Below, in pieces: positions 21,691 to 35,363 of a stretch of 64,000 nt of DNA (position 1 is the first letter of the stretch; each line of letters opens with the position of its first letter). The stretch is from Saposhnikovia divaricata (taxonomy: Eukaryota; Streptophyta; Magnoliopsida; Apiales; Apiaceae). Under the pieces are notes generated by a model. The model saw only the letters and a list, made by a program, of their open reading frames with translations, searched no databases and was not told where the DNA came from. The position numbers were made by a program, and so were the translations under genes. The DNA lies in the NCBI GenBank assembly GCA_036435485.1, contig CM071595.1, positions 103,036,580 to 103,100,579 of the forward strand, read 5' to 3'.

Positions 21691-23408
21691 GAGAGGGGGA
21701 GGCATGGCGGTGGTGGTGGCAGGCGGGCCTCACGCGCCGCTGTGTCAGTCGTATAAATTGGTGGTTAATTGTTATAATCAGGATTAAAATTTGGAATATT
21801 TTAAAATTGGAATATTATTTAAAACAGTTAGTAATAAATAGTTTAATAAAAATGGTATAAATGATTAATTAATTAGTTAAATAGAAATATTTAGCGATTA
21901 TTGGAACGTAATTTAGAGATATACTGATTCGTTGATAAAAAGAGGGAATAATTGGGAATAAATAGAATTAAATATGGTTTTATTTTGGAAGACTGATATT
22001 TTGCATATTCGGACTATTTTGATTAACCGGATCGAATCAGATTATTTTAGAGGCTAAAATCGAGATTAAAAATGGATTATTGTCGTTATATTCGGTAACC
22101 CTATTTTTCGTTTTAAGTGGGATTTTCGGATATTAAAATAGTATGTATTTTCTGGATTGATTCCTGAATTCGAAGAAGATTTATTTATCAGGGAATTATT
22201 TTCCGTTATTTATTGTAAAGATTTTCAAGAAATATTTTATTATTATTATTTTAATATTTAAATATTATATTATCGGTCCCGGAAGTATTTTATTTTGGCG
22301 AATCGCTCAAGTATTTTCCGGTTGCCATTTTTTTAGAGCATAAGTCTCGAGCCGTAGATCGAAGCCAAGTTCACGGGTAGAGTATAAATTTTATCTGCAT
22401 TTACTGCACTCCGAGATCGAGGTAAATTACTTCTGACCCTCACTCCTTTTTAAATATATCGAGAAATGCGGAGATATTGTTCTGTTAAAATATTTATGAG
22501 TTGCCAGTTCATTATAAATTCATTTTTGTATATTTCCCAAAACGTACTTCGATTGAACTCTAGGACATCTTATTTGTTCAAGATGACCCCAAATACTATT
22601 TCAGCTATAACTATGCTCATTTATCGAGGTAGTTAAATTTTATTGTCTTCAATCGGATCTATTGTTCAGATCTGATAAATTTTATTTCAATATTCAAAAT
22701 TGATTCATTGCTCGAATCAAAAGAGATACATTCAGAATAGTGATTAGGAGAATCGTTTATCATCACAATTTCATCTAAAATACCTACTCTAGCGTATTTG
22801 AAAAGTTTTCGTTCTGAATCGAGTCATTCTTATTATTTCAAGATGACTCCACATGATTTATTCTAATCAACGAACCTTTCTTGTTCAAGGTTTGTTACTT
22901 TATTGCCTTGTATTGACATATTGTTCATGTCAATATAATAAATGAATTTCTTTTAAAAATATAGTGACGACCTATTGTTCAGGTCGGTCTTATACAAAGT
23001 CTAGACTGGCGGTCGGCCAGAATCGAATAGGAATCCAAATCAATCAATTTTTATTCGGAGGAATAGTCATATAATCCACTGGTCAACATGGGAGATGGCC
23101 CATGGGTTTTCTTTCAGATCAACACGAGGAATAAACTCGTGGTATCGAAAGAGAAATATTAACATTTTGGCACAAAAGTTGTCAGGTTTACTTTTCAACC
23201 ACCTTTTTGCTAGCAAAACGATATAGTGGTACCTGCGACATAGTAGTGATCGTGCTATGGGGTATCACGGGTGTGTGGTATTTGCGACACAACGGTTGAT
23301 TGCGCTGTGGGGTATCGTAAAGGCGGAAGACCAGTATCACAAGCTTTTAAACTCTAACTTCTGTTATTCAGAGATAAATTGTTTGGGCCTATCAGTAAGT
23401 ATTACCAG

Positions 23409-24475
23409 TGTTTGGATTTATGGGTGATAGCGTAGAGACAACTTAACTAGTACTTAGTTTATTTGTATAGGCTAAGTAGAACATACTGTCACAGCCAGAG
23501 TGTGTTCTTGTAATCGAATAATTGCTGTAATGTAATAAGTATGTATCTTGGAAGAAGTTCAATGATATGTTCAATCCTCAAAAGAATACATCAGTTCGAT
23601 AGCAATAATAAAGTTACTGTCAATACATTGATGGTAACGTTACAAGAAGACTGCATGTTGCAAGGTCACGACAGCAAGTTTCATTTGACAGCAACATTGG
23701 CTGAAGTAGGGGACAACAACATTCTCACACTTAACAGCAAGTTTGGAGTTCCGACAGCAACATTCGCGGGAGCTCATACTGTCAACTACTAAATATTCCT
23801 TTGACAGCAAACTTGGCGGCAAGGGTTACTGTCTCACTGAATTATTTGATTTGGGGATTTTATCTCAATCAAACCCCCGTGATAGTTTAGATGTTCGAGA
23901 AACAGATTTGTTACAATTCGTTAAAGATTGTAGCAGACCTGCAAGACTACGATAGAAGCTTGAGAGATCACAAGACAAGGCTCGACAATTCAAAGAGTAT
24001 GTCAAGTCTGCATCTACTAGAATTGTTATAGCTAAGTTTGGAAAGAACCCAGAATGCCTTATGCTTAAAGATAACTCTGTTTGTATAGCATTTTAGGAAA
24101 GGTCACATGTGTGGGCAAATTGTGAGGAGCTGTCACTTGAAAATGACAACAACTCCGCCACCCATGTGACTGAGATGCAAAAGGTAGATTAGTCTATATA
24201 GAGACACATCTCTCATTCTTTCTGCAAAACAACAACAACAACAAGCGATTCTCACAAGAAGTCGAAGCTTGAGAAAACCATTTTTCTCGAGGTTGTAGCA
24301 ACACATTACAAAATAAATAAAACATTTATTTTGTGAGAACATCTTGAATTACTACTTGTGTTTGCAATTCTTATCTAGATAGTTTATAATCTTTATCATT
24401 GTTGTTGAGCTAAAGATTTGAAATTATCTATATTACATTCAACCCCCCCTTCTGCAATATACTCCGGGACCAACA
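23409..24475 (+). mobile_element. Copia-type solo LTR inside the Tekay 3' LTR
   Basis: Comparison with the uninterrupted 5' LTR (around 13585) shows about 1067 extra bases beginning TGTTTGG and ending GGGACCAACA. It has an LTR-like TATA box (TCTATATAGA, 24193-24202), an AAC repeat (24226-24243) and a C-rich 3' end resembling Ty1/copia LTRs that are followed by a Met-tRNA primer site. No clear 5-bp duplication is visible, so the ends could be off by a few bases. Recurring GACAGCAA words occupy 23660-23820. Confidence 0.7.
24193..24202 (+). promoter_or_regulatory. TATA box of the copia-type solo LTR
   Basis: TCTATATAGA followed by a typical short transcribed leader; about 275 bases before the LTR end. 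Confidence 0.5.
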
Positions 24476-24942
24476 AGGGCACTTTGCCTGAATACAAGTA
24501 TCTTTCATAAATAGAGTTGTTTTCTTTCCACCTTCATTGTTAGTGAGAGAGCGAGTCAGTGGATTTGCTGAGCACATAGTTGCTCATTCTTATTGTTAAT
24601 ATTGTTTTTCAGTGAAGACGGAAAAAGGCGAAACCTCTCGTTTCAAGGGAAAGTAGAAAATGCACCAGGGTACTGAGCTGGACTAGTGTGCTTACCTCAG
24701 AGGCGACGACCCTATCGAAGACTATTACCATATGTTTCGACATGGTTAGGGATATCATGTGTACTAGTAATATGTGGTAATAGTTCAGAGACATGTCGAT
24801 GCTTGGACTTGTGGAATGGGACTATTGTTGTTACGATAAAACTTTTATGTTTATTATGTATTGTAATGTATTTTTGTATAAGGCAGGTATTGACGATAAG
24901 TGGCGACCTAAGTCTACAAATAGTGGATTTGGGGGCATCACA

Positions 24943-27900
24943 AGGGCCACTAACTACAATCCACACAACATACCTGGATATAAACATAATATAATAATAA
25001 AATACCCCTGATCCAAGATCACACACAGGTTATGGTATGAAACAAACTATAGAATTACATTAATGCAATCCAAACTCCGAATAAAGTTGTTATACAAATT
25101 AATAACAACTAAGTCCATCTGTTGAACTAATTAACCAACCTCTGACAAAGCTCAAGTTAGTACCCGACCAAGTCAACAACTCGAACATCACCTCTCGCTG
25201 TAGCAGGACTACTCATCTGACCACAAGGTCCACTCATCTCGTCTCTACAAACTGGAGAAATAAACCAACAATGCAAGAGTGAGCCAACAGTGCTCAGCAA
25301 GTATAAATGTGTATAAATATCAAGAACAGTAATAAGTCTGATCAACAAGAACAAAACATCATAGGCTTCAAATGAATCAGACTTTAAGCAATTCAAACTC
25401 AAGGTATAGATTAGAATTGGATTTTTATATGTTTAAAATAAATAGTGGAATTAGGCGGCTGATCAGACCCGCACTAACCCCGGACAATGCACACAGCAAA
25501 ATCCCTCTAAATGGATCCACGGCACACATTTGCCTCAACTTCTAACCATTAAACTGGTCTCCCCGAAGGGACTTCCGTTGACCATTAATCTGGTCTCCCC
25601 GAAGGGACTTCCGTTGACCATAATATGGTCTCCCCGAAGGGACTTCTAAAAACATTCCAATTCTATATCCAACGCACTAAGTGTCGGGACAATCGACAAC
25701 CTCTGTCAATCAAACAATCTAGAAAACACACGTTTCAGAACAACTACTCAACTGGTATAATAAAAGGAATCAACAGTTCTATACCGGATATCGACGAGAT
25801 CGATATAATAAATGGGGTGATAACTGAATAGACAATAATAAGAATAACTGTCGATGAGACCGGCAATAAATGGGTAACGATTGAATAAATAAGAATAATG
25901 ATAAATATCGACGAGATTGAAAATAAATGGGGTGACATCATAATCAAAAATAATTAAAGGTAAATTTCACTTGAACAAGTAGTGAAGGTAAAATACTTGC
26001 CTGGTAATCACAGCTTAATCTGTCTAACTATCTAGACGTCTCATTCGACCACTAACTTTCGTACGTCTCGTCCTTTCGATTCTACAATCCTTATCTCACT
26101 TCAATACTTCTGAATGACCTTTTTCTACTTTAAATATCTCTCGCAGACATACTGAATTTAAATAGAGCATTTAATTACTTAGTCCAATGATCAACCACTT
26201 TTACGACTCAACAATGCGTAATACACATAAATCACATAACACTTAGCTATTTAATCCACATCAAACAAACCATACGATTCACATTTTACATTTAATTAAC
26301 TTCAGAGCCTTTAAGACTTGCCACCAGTCAATACACATAGCTCACATAGCATTTAAGCAGGTAAACTCCATGAAACAGCACACGAAACTCACTTCCATAA
26401 CTAACTGATCTCAAGATATATATTTTTAAAACAACCCTCAATCTTGGTTTTTGAATAAAACCCAACTTAAAATATTTGAAAATATTTTTAAAACATTTTC
26501 TGGATTTTTAAACGATTTTCTACTATTTTAAAACATTTAAAATGGAAAACATATTAATTAAGAATTAAATAACTCTAATTAAATTAATTAAAATCAACTA
26601 ATAACTAATTAATAAAATTATTCAATAAATGATTACATTTATCAAATAATAAAATTAATTAAATTATCATTTGAAATTAATTAAAACAATTAAAGTAAAT
26701 AACTCTTAATCATTTTTGAGCTAAAAGTAAATAAATAATTGATTTTCAAAACAAAATATTTAAATAAATAATTCTGAATTTTTAAACACAATTTTAGAAA
26801 ATGAATTTTCTGAATTTCATAAATAAATTCAGATTTTTCAAATAAATGTTTAAAGTAAAAACAATTGGTAAAAAGTAAAATAAATTTCCTTTTTAAAGTA
26901 AAAAGGTAAATCCTTTAAAAGTAAAATGGTAAATAGTTAAAACCATTTTATTTTTACCACCCAGCTGCTAAAGAAGATCAAAATCCTTTTGTATGAAGGT
27001 CACCGGAAAACGAAGAACACAGTCGCCGGATACTGGGTTTCCCAGATTCCGGCCACCGGAATCTTCTCCCGGCCGATCTTCAACCTCTCGTTTTTTCTGT
27101 TTCTCAGCGTTATTACAACCTACAACTCTTGGGCATAAAATAACACGCAATAAGTCACTTAAACAAACAAAAACCAAGAAAAATCCGGCCATCCCCGATG
27201 ACCCCGCGGTAATCTCCGGCCAAACGGCGATTTCATCAATTACTGAACCAAACTTAATGATTCTAAGGGTAAAATGTAGTTGAGATCATACCAAAACTAC
27301 TCATGGCCTTCAATTACACAAACAATTACTCAATAGTACCAAACGATTGAACTTTAAAATTGACAAAACCCTTAAACTCGATTTGTACAAAATCAAACAC
27401 AAAGGTTACAATTAAACATATAATTTGACTGTACATGATCAAATAAAGCTAATGGAATCAATAAAACACACGAAAAATCAACGAATTAGAAAGCCCTAAT
27501 TCAAGCAAAGAACCCTAATTCGGCAGATTTCTTAGAAAAGTCATATAAAATCGAAATTTTACCGAAACTGAGATTTGTTGAAGAATTTAGATAATAGACT
27601 CCAAGAGCTTCGATTCGAGTACCTGAACTCCAAAATCCGATATCAAAATCACCTTCAAATTAGCCTTGATCCTCAAGAACAAGAGAGAGAAAATTTTGAT
27701 TTTTGTTTTGATTTTTAGATGATATTATGATTAATTTGATTGGCTGGAATGATTAACTGAAATCTTATCTGTAAATGAAAGGATTACTTTTCAGTACGAA
27801 CGGAACCCCGAATAAAGTTTAATCGGCCTCGAAAATGCCTATTAACTATATTACGGGTAATAAAAGAATAATGATATATTTACGAAAAATAACGAACACG

Positions 27901-28270
27901 ATATGAATAATTTGTAAAGACTGCGAAACGAATAGATTACGAGTTTTGAATATTTTGAAATTCATTTGATGGATTTTGATACGAAAATGATTTTTAGATC
28001 GAAGCCCCTGAGGTTTTAAAAATGGAATTTAGCGGATAAGAACAAATTGAATGCACAGATTACGAAAAAGACTTTTAATCTTATCTTTTAACACCTAACA
28101 CATAATAAACACATACGGGAATCTTTTCGATCATTTTTACACGTATCCACCGATACCGATCAACATTTAATACGTTTGCTCGTCAAGCAGGAATAAAATA
28201 ATTTAAATTTTTTTTATTCCTAATTACCAAAAATAGGAATTAAATAAATTTAATAATCATGGTTCTTACA
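24943..28270 (-). repeat. 3' LTR of the minus-strand Tekay element (main part)
   Basis: It ends on the plus strand with CATGGTTCTTACA (28270), followed by the reversed polypurine tract. 26060-28270 matches 31370-33597 closely, which identifies it as an LTR. The remaining 36 bases lie left of the plus-strand Tekay insertion at 11043-11078. It includes a three-copy 36-bp tandem repeat (25545-25647). Confidence 0.8.
25545..25647. repeat. Three tandem copies of a 36-bp unit
   Basis: Units at 25545-25580, 25581-25616 and 25617-25647 (last one incomplete) share CTGGTCTCCCCGAAGGGACT or a one-base variant of it. They lie in the LTR of the minus-strand element. Confidence 0.9.
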
Positions 28271-28289
28271 ATCTTCCCCCCTAAATAGG
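28271..28289 (-). other. Polypurine tract of the minus-strand Tekay element
   Basis: On the minus strand, CCTATTTAGGGGGGAAGAT ends at the LTR start, in the same place and with the same core (GGGGGGAAGA) as in the plus-strand element. Confidence 0.85.
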
Positions 28290-31200
28290 ATTCTGTCCTC
28301 AGAATCAAGAAAAGCAAGCACGTGGGGAGACTCCTCTAACATCATACTCTCAAGTTCCCAAAACTCTCCCATCCTAAGGCTCTTTCACCAAACTCTTACT
28401 GATACAGTACTGTTTTACTTCTCAACACTCTCCCTCTAAGTTCTACCGGTCATATTCTATGACACAACAAAATCAGAACAATAATTCTTAAGCATCACTA
28501 TCTCAAACACATTGTGGATATGCTGCCTATGAGGCGATAGAGCTAACTCATAGGCAACCCTCCCGACTCTCTTTAAACTCAAAAGATCTAGCGAACTCGA
28601 ATTCAACTTTCTTGGTTATAAAATCTTGCTACTCTGTCTTGGCAAATTAACGTCTTTCTTCTATCGACTTTGAGCTTTCGTCAACCTTCAGAACAAATTC
28701 GATTATTTCTTTCGTCGGTGGCACCAACTCTGGTCCTAACCTTTTCCGTTCATCCACTTCTCCCAACATGCCGGAGATCGACACTCTGGTCCATATAGCG
28801 CTTTGTAAAGCGGTAATCCAACACTGGTATAAAAACTATTGTTATATGAGAATTTCATCAATGGTAAATGATCGTCTCAATCGCCTTTGAATTCTAGTGT
28901 ATATGTACTCTAAACATGTATTCGCTGGTTTGAATCATTCCTTCGCTTTGGCCGTCTATCGGAGAATGACAAAGCATGCTTACCTCTAACTCAGTGTCTA
29001 AACCTTTCTTGAAAACCTTTCTGAAATCTCGAGTTGGATTTCGTGCCTCATGCGAGCCATAATACTCCATTATAAACTTGAATATTTCGTTTACAAGTCC
29101 CGGTAATTCGAAACGCTTACTAATCATAAATGAATGTCCTGTGCATAGAAAAAATCGGACATGACCTTTTCGTTTAACGGATTATACCCGGTGTAACAAC
29201 TTCAAATACCAAACCTATCATTTATAACAACTCATTTCTGTACTCCAACATTTCACAATCTCAATTCAGTCATACACAATGCCAATATGAAAGCTGCCTT
29301 GACTTGTAGTAAACATGTAAATAAATAAATCTGCCTCGACTTGCAGTGAACAAGTATATAAATAAATCCATGATACCTTGATTCCAATCTGTCATCCAAA
29401 CCTCATATCATCTATTTTCGATCGCGTCCTTGAAATCGAATACTACAATCAAACACATACGTCACTAGATACACGTTAAACATGATTCGATTAACAACTC
29501 AATTCTTACTCTTATAAAAACATTTTGGGAAATTCTCAATGGTACCACTGTACTTTTGGCTTTTGCCAGTGGTACCATTACGTTTTTGACTCCTCTTAAC
29601 GGTACCCTTAACAAATTGACTTTCTAAAACAAATACCATTCTGTTAAAAAAATGTTCTAGAAATGTTAAGTAAGGTCAAAAGGACATGGTACCACCGGCA
29701 AAAACCAAAAGTACGGTGGTACCATTGAGAATTTCACTAAAATATATTTGAAGAATATTGGTTGGTCCCAAACCTGTTAAAAAAATATAAGAACAATCTT
29801 GGCCATGCGTTGTAGTATGCAATAAGAAAAAAGGTTGAATATTGGCCACAAACCCTACTTAACGTTTCTATAACGTTTTTCTAACAGAATGGTATTTCTG
29901 TTAAGAAGTCAATTTGTTAAGGGTACTGTTTAGAGGAGTCAAAAATGTAATGGTACCACTGGCAAAAGCCAAAAGTACAGTGGTACCATTGAGAATTTCC
30001 CAAACATTTTTGGCTTGTTAAAGCTTTTGAAATACAACCTCGAATATTTACAGTTTTGAAAATTAATAATCTTCGTAACCTTGACTTTGACATAACCCAT
30101 TACAAGAATAAAATCTCGGAATAACTAGTTTGTAATATCAATTATTCTGGGCTGTCCCTTCGATACAAATCACAAAACGCCTTCATTCCAATAATTTCCA
30201 ACAAATTCTTACTGTAATTAATCATGAAACTTGACTTAAGACATGTCAACTCATTAACACGTCTTCAACAAATAACTCACGATCTTAGAAAATCATATAA
30301 ACTATACTTATTCTGCGTCTTCTGAAATCAATTTCCCAAAACATAATTCTACTTACTCAAAATTTCTCGAACTTGACCCTACACATTATAACTTCAATGT
30401 TTTACACTGCTCAAATTACCTACAGAGATTACGACATCTATTCATAACTTGCATTTCGAATTATTACGAAACAAAGTACACGTTCACCACTTATCCCTCT
30501 AACTATTCAATTCCTCTTCCGTCAACTCATTCGCACTCTGGTCAATCACCTGATCTCGATACCCCTAAATTTTCTGATAATCCAGGTTGAAATGTAACTA
30601 TATCAATCATCTTCGTGGTAGAACAAGGTGTTCGAACTTTCACATCTAACTTCTTAATTCCCTATGCAAAAATTATTACATTCAATACTTCTACTTATGC
30701 ATATCAACAAATTCTTTTTTGTGAACCATCACAGTAATTCACAAAGTCCCTTACTCAACTGGTTTCACTGCCATTGGAACGGTTATTAACCCTCCTTAAT
30801 TCTTAGAGACTTTCTTCACGCTACTTTGTTCATTCAATCTTTTTGCTCTCACAAGTAACTTGATTAGTACCGTAGCTATCTGGGTAAAGCTTTCGATGAT
30901 CTTCAGAAATTCCGGATTAATCTCACAAACTTCCGACATTTGTTGGCATTCCAAGTACTCATTACTGCTTTGCTTTCAACAAATTCACTTTGTTCCTTTC
31001 CTTTCGAACCGCTTGTCTTAAAAATTTGATTCCCTTCAATCCAAAATTTATATTTAAATTCTTGTGTATAATCTTCCTTCTCTTAAAATTTCCAATGTTT
31101 TCTCAAATTATCTGTATATTGTTCACACGTCTTCAATATCTTGAACTGCCATCTATAAGCATAATCAAAATTTTATCTAAATATTTCTTGAAATCTTATT

Positions 31201-31369
31201 CATCGAATCTATAAGGTGGTAAGTGCTCTAGTCCAGCCAAACACCATTACCATTAACTCATCGTGTCCATATCGACTTAAAATGTTGCTTCAATCATATC
31301 TTAAGACTTATATCTTTCATTGACTTTAGTCTATTCATAGCTCAACTTTAGGCTAAACTTATTCATTGA
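28290..31369 (-). pseudogene. Decayed internal region of the minus-strand Tekay element
   Basis: Next to the 3' LTR the minus strand retains a badly decayed integrase core: 29127-28894 reads FKKGLDTELEV...HSPIDGQSEGMIQTSEYMF, where intact elements have HPQTDGQSERTIQTLEDML. No RT, protease or gag could be recognised in 29150-31369, which is stop-dense, and the interior joins directly to a truncated 5' LTR at about 31370. Large deletions have removed most of gag-pol. Confidence 0.6.
29527..30001. mobile_element. Mutator-like MITE with long inverted repeats
   Basis: Terminal inverted repeats of about 150 bp start GGGAAATTCTCAATGGTACC on both ends and match with few differences. They are flanked by a perfect 9-bp duplication AAACATTTT at 29518-29526 and 30002-30010. 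Nine-base duplications and long inverted repeats starting with G are typical of Mutator-like elements. With 475 bp and no coding capacity it is non-autonomous. A third, partial copy of the repeat end lies inside at about 29680-29743. Confidence 0.9.
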
Positions 31370-33597
31370 CTTTCGTACGTCTCGTCCTTTCGATTCTACA
31401 ATCCTTATCTCACTTCAATACTTCTGAATGACCTTTTTCTACTTTAAATATCTCTCGCAGACATACTGAATTTAAATAGAGCATTTAATTACTTAGTCCA
31501 ATGATCAACCACTTTACGACTCAACAATGCGTAATACACATAAATCACATAACACTTAGCTCTTTAATCCACATCAAACAAACCATACGATTCACATTTT
31601 ACATTTAATCAACTTCAGAGCATTTAAGACTTGCCACCAGTCAATACACATAGCTCACATAGCATTTAAGCAGGTAAACTCCATGAAACAGCACATGAAA
31701 CTCACTTCCATAATTAACTGATCTCAAGATATATATTTTTAAAACAACCCTCAATCTTGGTTTTTGAATAAAACCCAACTCAAAATATTTGAAAATATTT
31801 TTAAAACATTTTCTGGATTTTTAAACAATTTTCTACTATTTTAAAACATTTAAAATGGAAAACATATTAATTAAGAATTAAATAACTCTAATTAAATTAA
31901 TTAAAATCAACTAATAACTAATTAATAAAATTATTCAATAAATGATTACATTTATCAAATAATAAAATTAATTAAATTATCATTTGAAATTAATTAAAAC
32001 AATTAAAGTAAATAATTGTTATTCATTTTTGAGCTAAAAGTAAATAAATAATTGATTTTCAAAACAAAATATTTAAATAAATAATTCTGAAATAATTCTG
32101 AATTTTTAAACACAATTTTAGAAAATGAATTTTCTGAATTTTATAAATAAATTCAGATTTTTCAAATAAATGTTTAAAGTAAAAACAATTGGTAAAAAGT
32201 AAAATAAATTAACTTTTTAAAGTAAAAAGGTAAATCCTTTAAAAGTAAAATGTTAAATAGTTAAAACCATTTTATTTTTACCACCCAGCTGCTAAAGAAG
32301 ATCAAAATCCTTTTGTATGAAGGTCGCCGGAAAACGAAGAACACAGTCGTCGGATACTGGGTTTCCCAGATTCCGGCCAACGGAATCTTCTCCCGACCGA
32401 TCTTCAACCTCTCGTTTTTGTCTGTTTCTCAGCGTTATTACAACCTACAACTCTTGGGCATAACATAACACGCAATAAGTCACTTAAACAAACAAAAACC
32501 AAGAAAAATCCGGCCATCCCCGATGACCCCGCGGTAAACTCCGGCCAAACGGTGATTTCATCAATTACCGAACCAAACTTAACGATTCTAAGGGTAAAAT
32601 GTAGTTGAGATCATACCAAAACTACTCATGGCCTTCAATTACACGAACAATTACTCAATAGTACCAAACGATTGAACTTTAAAATTGACAAAACCCTTAA
32701 ACTCGATTTGTACAAAATCAAACACAAAGGTTACAATTAAACATATAATTTGACTGTACATGATCAAATAAAGCTAATGGAATCAATAAAACACACGAAA
32801 AATCAACGAATTAGAAAGCCATAATTCAAGCAAAGAACCCTAATTCGGCAGATTTCTTAGAAAAGTCATATAAAATCGAAATTTTACCGAAACTGAGATT
32901 TGTTGAAGAATTCAGATAATAGACTCCAAGAGCTTCGATTCGAGTACCTGAACTCCAAAATCCGATATCAAAATCACCTTCAAATTAGCCTTGATCCTCA
33001 AGAACAAGAGAGAGAAAATTTTGATTTTTGTTTTGATTTTTAGATGATATTATGATTAATTTGATTGGCTGGAATGATTAGCTGAAATCTTATCTGTAAA
33101 TGAAAGGATTACTTTTCAAAACGAACGGAACCCGGAATAAAGTTTAATCGGCCTCGAAAATGCCAATTAACTATATTACGGGTAATAAACGAATAACGAT
33201 ATATTTACGAAAAATAACGAACATGATATGAATAATTTGTAAAGACTGCGAAACGAATAGATTAAGAGTTTCGAATATTTTGAAATTCATTTGATGGATT
33301 TTGATACGAAAATGATTTTTAGATCGAAGCCCCTGAGGTTTTAAAAATGGAATTTAGCGGATAAGAACAAATTGAATGCACAGATTACGAAAAAGACTTT
33401 TAATCTTATCTTTTAACACCTTACACATAATAAACACATGCGGGAATCTTTTCGATCATTTTTACACGTATCCACCGATACCGATCAACATTTAATACGT
33501 TGGCTCATCAAGTAGGAATAAAATAATTTAAAATATTTTTTTATTCCTAATTACCAAAAATAAGAATTAAATAAATTTAATAATCACGGTTCTTACA
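31370..33597 (-). repeat. 5' LTR of the minus-strand Tekay element, truncated
   Basis: It matches 26060-28270 at high identity, including the GATCAAAATCCTTTTGTATG block, and ends ACGGTTCTTACA. Its U5 end is missing: the match stops abruptly at about 31370. Confidence 0.85.
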
Positions 33598-33602
33598 TTC
33601 AT

Positions 33603-33629
33603 TCTGTCTCGGTTGCGGTGTTATATAAA

Positions 33630-33660
<31 letters not shown>

Positions 33661-35363
33661 TGATTTTTGTAATTAGATATGTGTTTATTGTTTATTAATC
33701 TTGTGAGAAGATTTATATTGGGGATATATGTACATATATTATTTCTATTTAAATTAGTTGTTTTTGGAAATTGAATGACACCAAATTATGTTATTGGAGC
33801 CAAAAAGTGGAAACTGAATTATTTTGAGAAATTGAATGTCTCAAATTATATTGAATGGAACCAGGTAAATAAGAAATAAATTGTTTCTGTAAAATTTAAA
33901 ATTTATCGTTAAAATAGACGATATGTGTGAGAAAATTTTTATTGCTCTGGGAGCGGAAAAGAAAATGTATGGAAATAATTGTGTTTAATATTTTATTAAG
34001 CAGAGCAAAAAGGGGGAATAAAGATTGTTTGGTGACAATCTGAAAATATATCAATTTAAAAGGATATTTTATAAGAAAATTTTTTATGATGTCCAGAATA
34101 AAGAGGATATAAAAATGAAAAAAAAGGAAATTTATGATGAACATAAATGAGTGATTATTTTTGAAATGATTCATTTTTTTATAGAGAAAATTGGGACAAT
34201 TGTCCGAAATTAAATAAATAAGAATTTATTGGTTTTATTGGGATAAGGGTTTAAAGAACTTTAAAAGGTATGTTGAAAAATAATGCCTGGCAAGGTGTGG
34301 TATATCTTATGAAGTAGAAAATGTGTGTGTTTGTTTAAAATAATTTGTTTGAATGGAACTCGTTAGTATACGTGGTAATTGGAAATCGTTGTTGAAAAAG
34401 ATAACATTGTAATCGAAGAGATTATAGTGGCTCTTAGAAGAAAGAGTGGAAAGGAAAAGGTTTTTTTTATACTTAGAATAGCGAGTACGAAATTAGAATT
34501 TTTGAAATGAAATCGAAAGAGTTTGAGTTCATGGAAATTAATAAAAGTGGGAGTTGTGCGATCCACCAGAATACAGAAAATTCATTGGTTGTAAATGAAT
34601 TTTAAAAAGGAAAATAAAGTTGTTGGTACGTTTAATAAATTTTGATTTTGATACTTACCTAATTGTAAAGGTTTTATGAAAAATCGATAATGGAAGTAGA
34701 CAATTATGTCTGTATTTTGAAATGTGGGAGTTTGTTTATCATTGATATATTATCAGTGAAAAAAATAATAAATATATGTGGAACAAAATTTAGTTGGAAA
34801 TTAGTTGAAAATTTGAGATCGAAGATATATGTGATATATATTGCATGTTTAGAAAATTTAGATTAAAGAATGAAAATTCTAGAATGTTCGATTTAAACAT
34901 AAATTAATGTTTGAATAAAAATGTTTAATTGTTTTAGGATGCAGAATTGCAGTTCCGACAACCCTATTGGCAATGGGAAAATGATTAACGCAGAAAAAGA
35001 ATCATTTAATGTGTTATGTGCAAGAGGTCAGAAGTATCGAGGTGTTTTATGTTGTGTAATCGATTGATTTTACTTGACATTTTTAGTTAGTTTTTTGTAA
35101 GTGGTGAAGCAATTTTTCTTGAGCCTAGTGAGAAGCTATAAGGAGGATCATGATCATGTACCTAAAGAGTACATTGTGTAATAAATTGTTTGAATTAGAC
35201 AGACGTGCCTAGAGTTATTGTTTGTTGCAATAGGTGATATTTGGTAATAAGAATTCAACTTTGGGACACCTATTAATTTTTGGTAAAGTATAAGTTGGGA
35301 AGTACGAAGTGGGAATCAAGATATTGGTTGGACTTATCTTTAACAATTTTACTCTCCGTGAAA
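33603..35363 (+). other. Right internal part of the outermost element
   Basis: A GT/AT microsatellite (33632-33660) and AT-rich, stop-dense sequence. No protein family recognised. It continues the interior of the outermost LTR element after the TTCAT duplication. Confidence 0.6.

Larger units (their letters stand above)
11079..24942 (+). mobile_element. Plus-strand Tekay chromovirus with long LTRs
   Basis: The 5' LTR is 11079-14049 and the 3' LTR 20588-24942, both TGTAATAACC...GGGGGCATCACA. Target duplication is AGGGT (11074-11078) against AGGGC (24943-24947), one mismatch. Between them lie a primer-binding site, a leader reading frame, gag with zinc knuckles, protease, reverse transcriptase/RNase H, integrase, a C-terminal chromodomain-like end and a polypurine tract. 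That order and the protein motifs are typical of the Tekay (Del) chromovirus lineage. Many stops and several frameshifts make it inactive. Confidence 0.92.
20588..24942 (+). repeat. 3' LTR of the plus-strand Tekay element
   Basis: Same termini as the 5' LTR. It contains a short AT microsatellite (21114-21143), the full GA-rich purine block (about 21350-21690) absent in part from the 5' LTR, the stem-loop array (22566-22985), and a 1067-bp solo LTR insertion at 23409-24475. Open frames across the GA/CT block are low-complexity artefacts. Confidence 0.9.
11043..33597 (-). mobile_element. Minus-strand Tekay-like chromovirus, deleted and nested
   Basis: The ends are TGTGGCATCC at 11043 and GGTTCTTACA at 33597, flanked by the perfect 5-bp duplication TTCAT (11038-11042 and 33598-33602). 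Its left (3') LTR is 11043-11078 plus 24943-28270, split by the plus-strand Tekay insertion. Its right (5') LTR survives only as 31370-33597. The interior (28271-31369) keeps a polypurine tract and a decayed integrase but has lost most of gag-pol. A Mutator-like MITE lies in that interior. Confidence 0.8.

Noticed and set aside
21086..21860. Long open frames of 110-215 codons on both strands
   Set aside because: They cover the GA/CT block and translate to Ser-Leu or Arg-Glu runs, as expected from composition. The same holds at 46726-47495 and 56365-57014.
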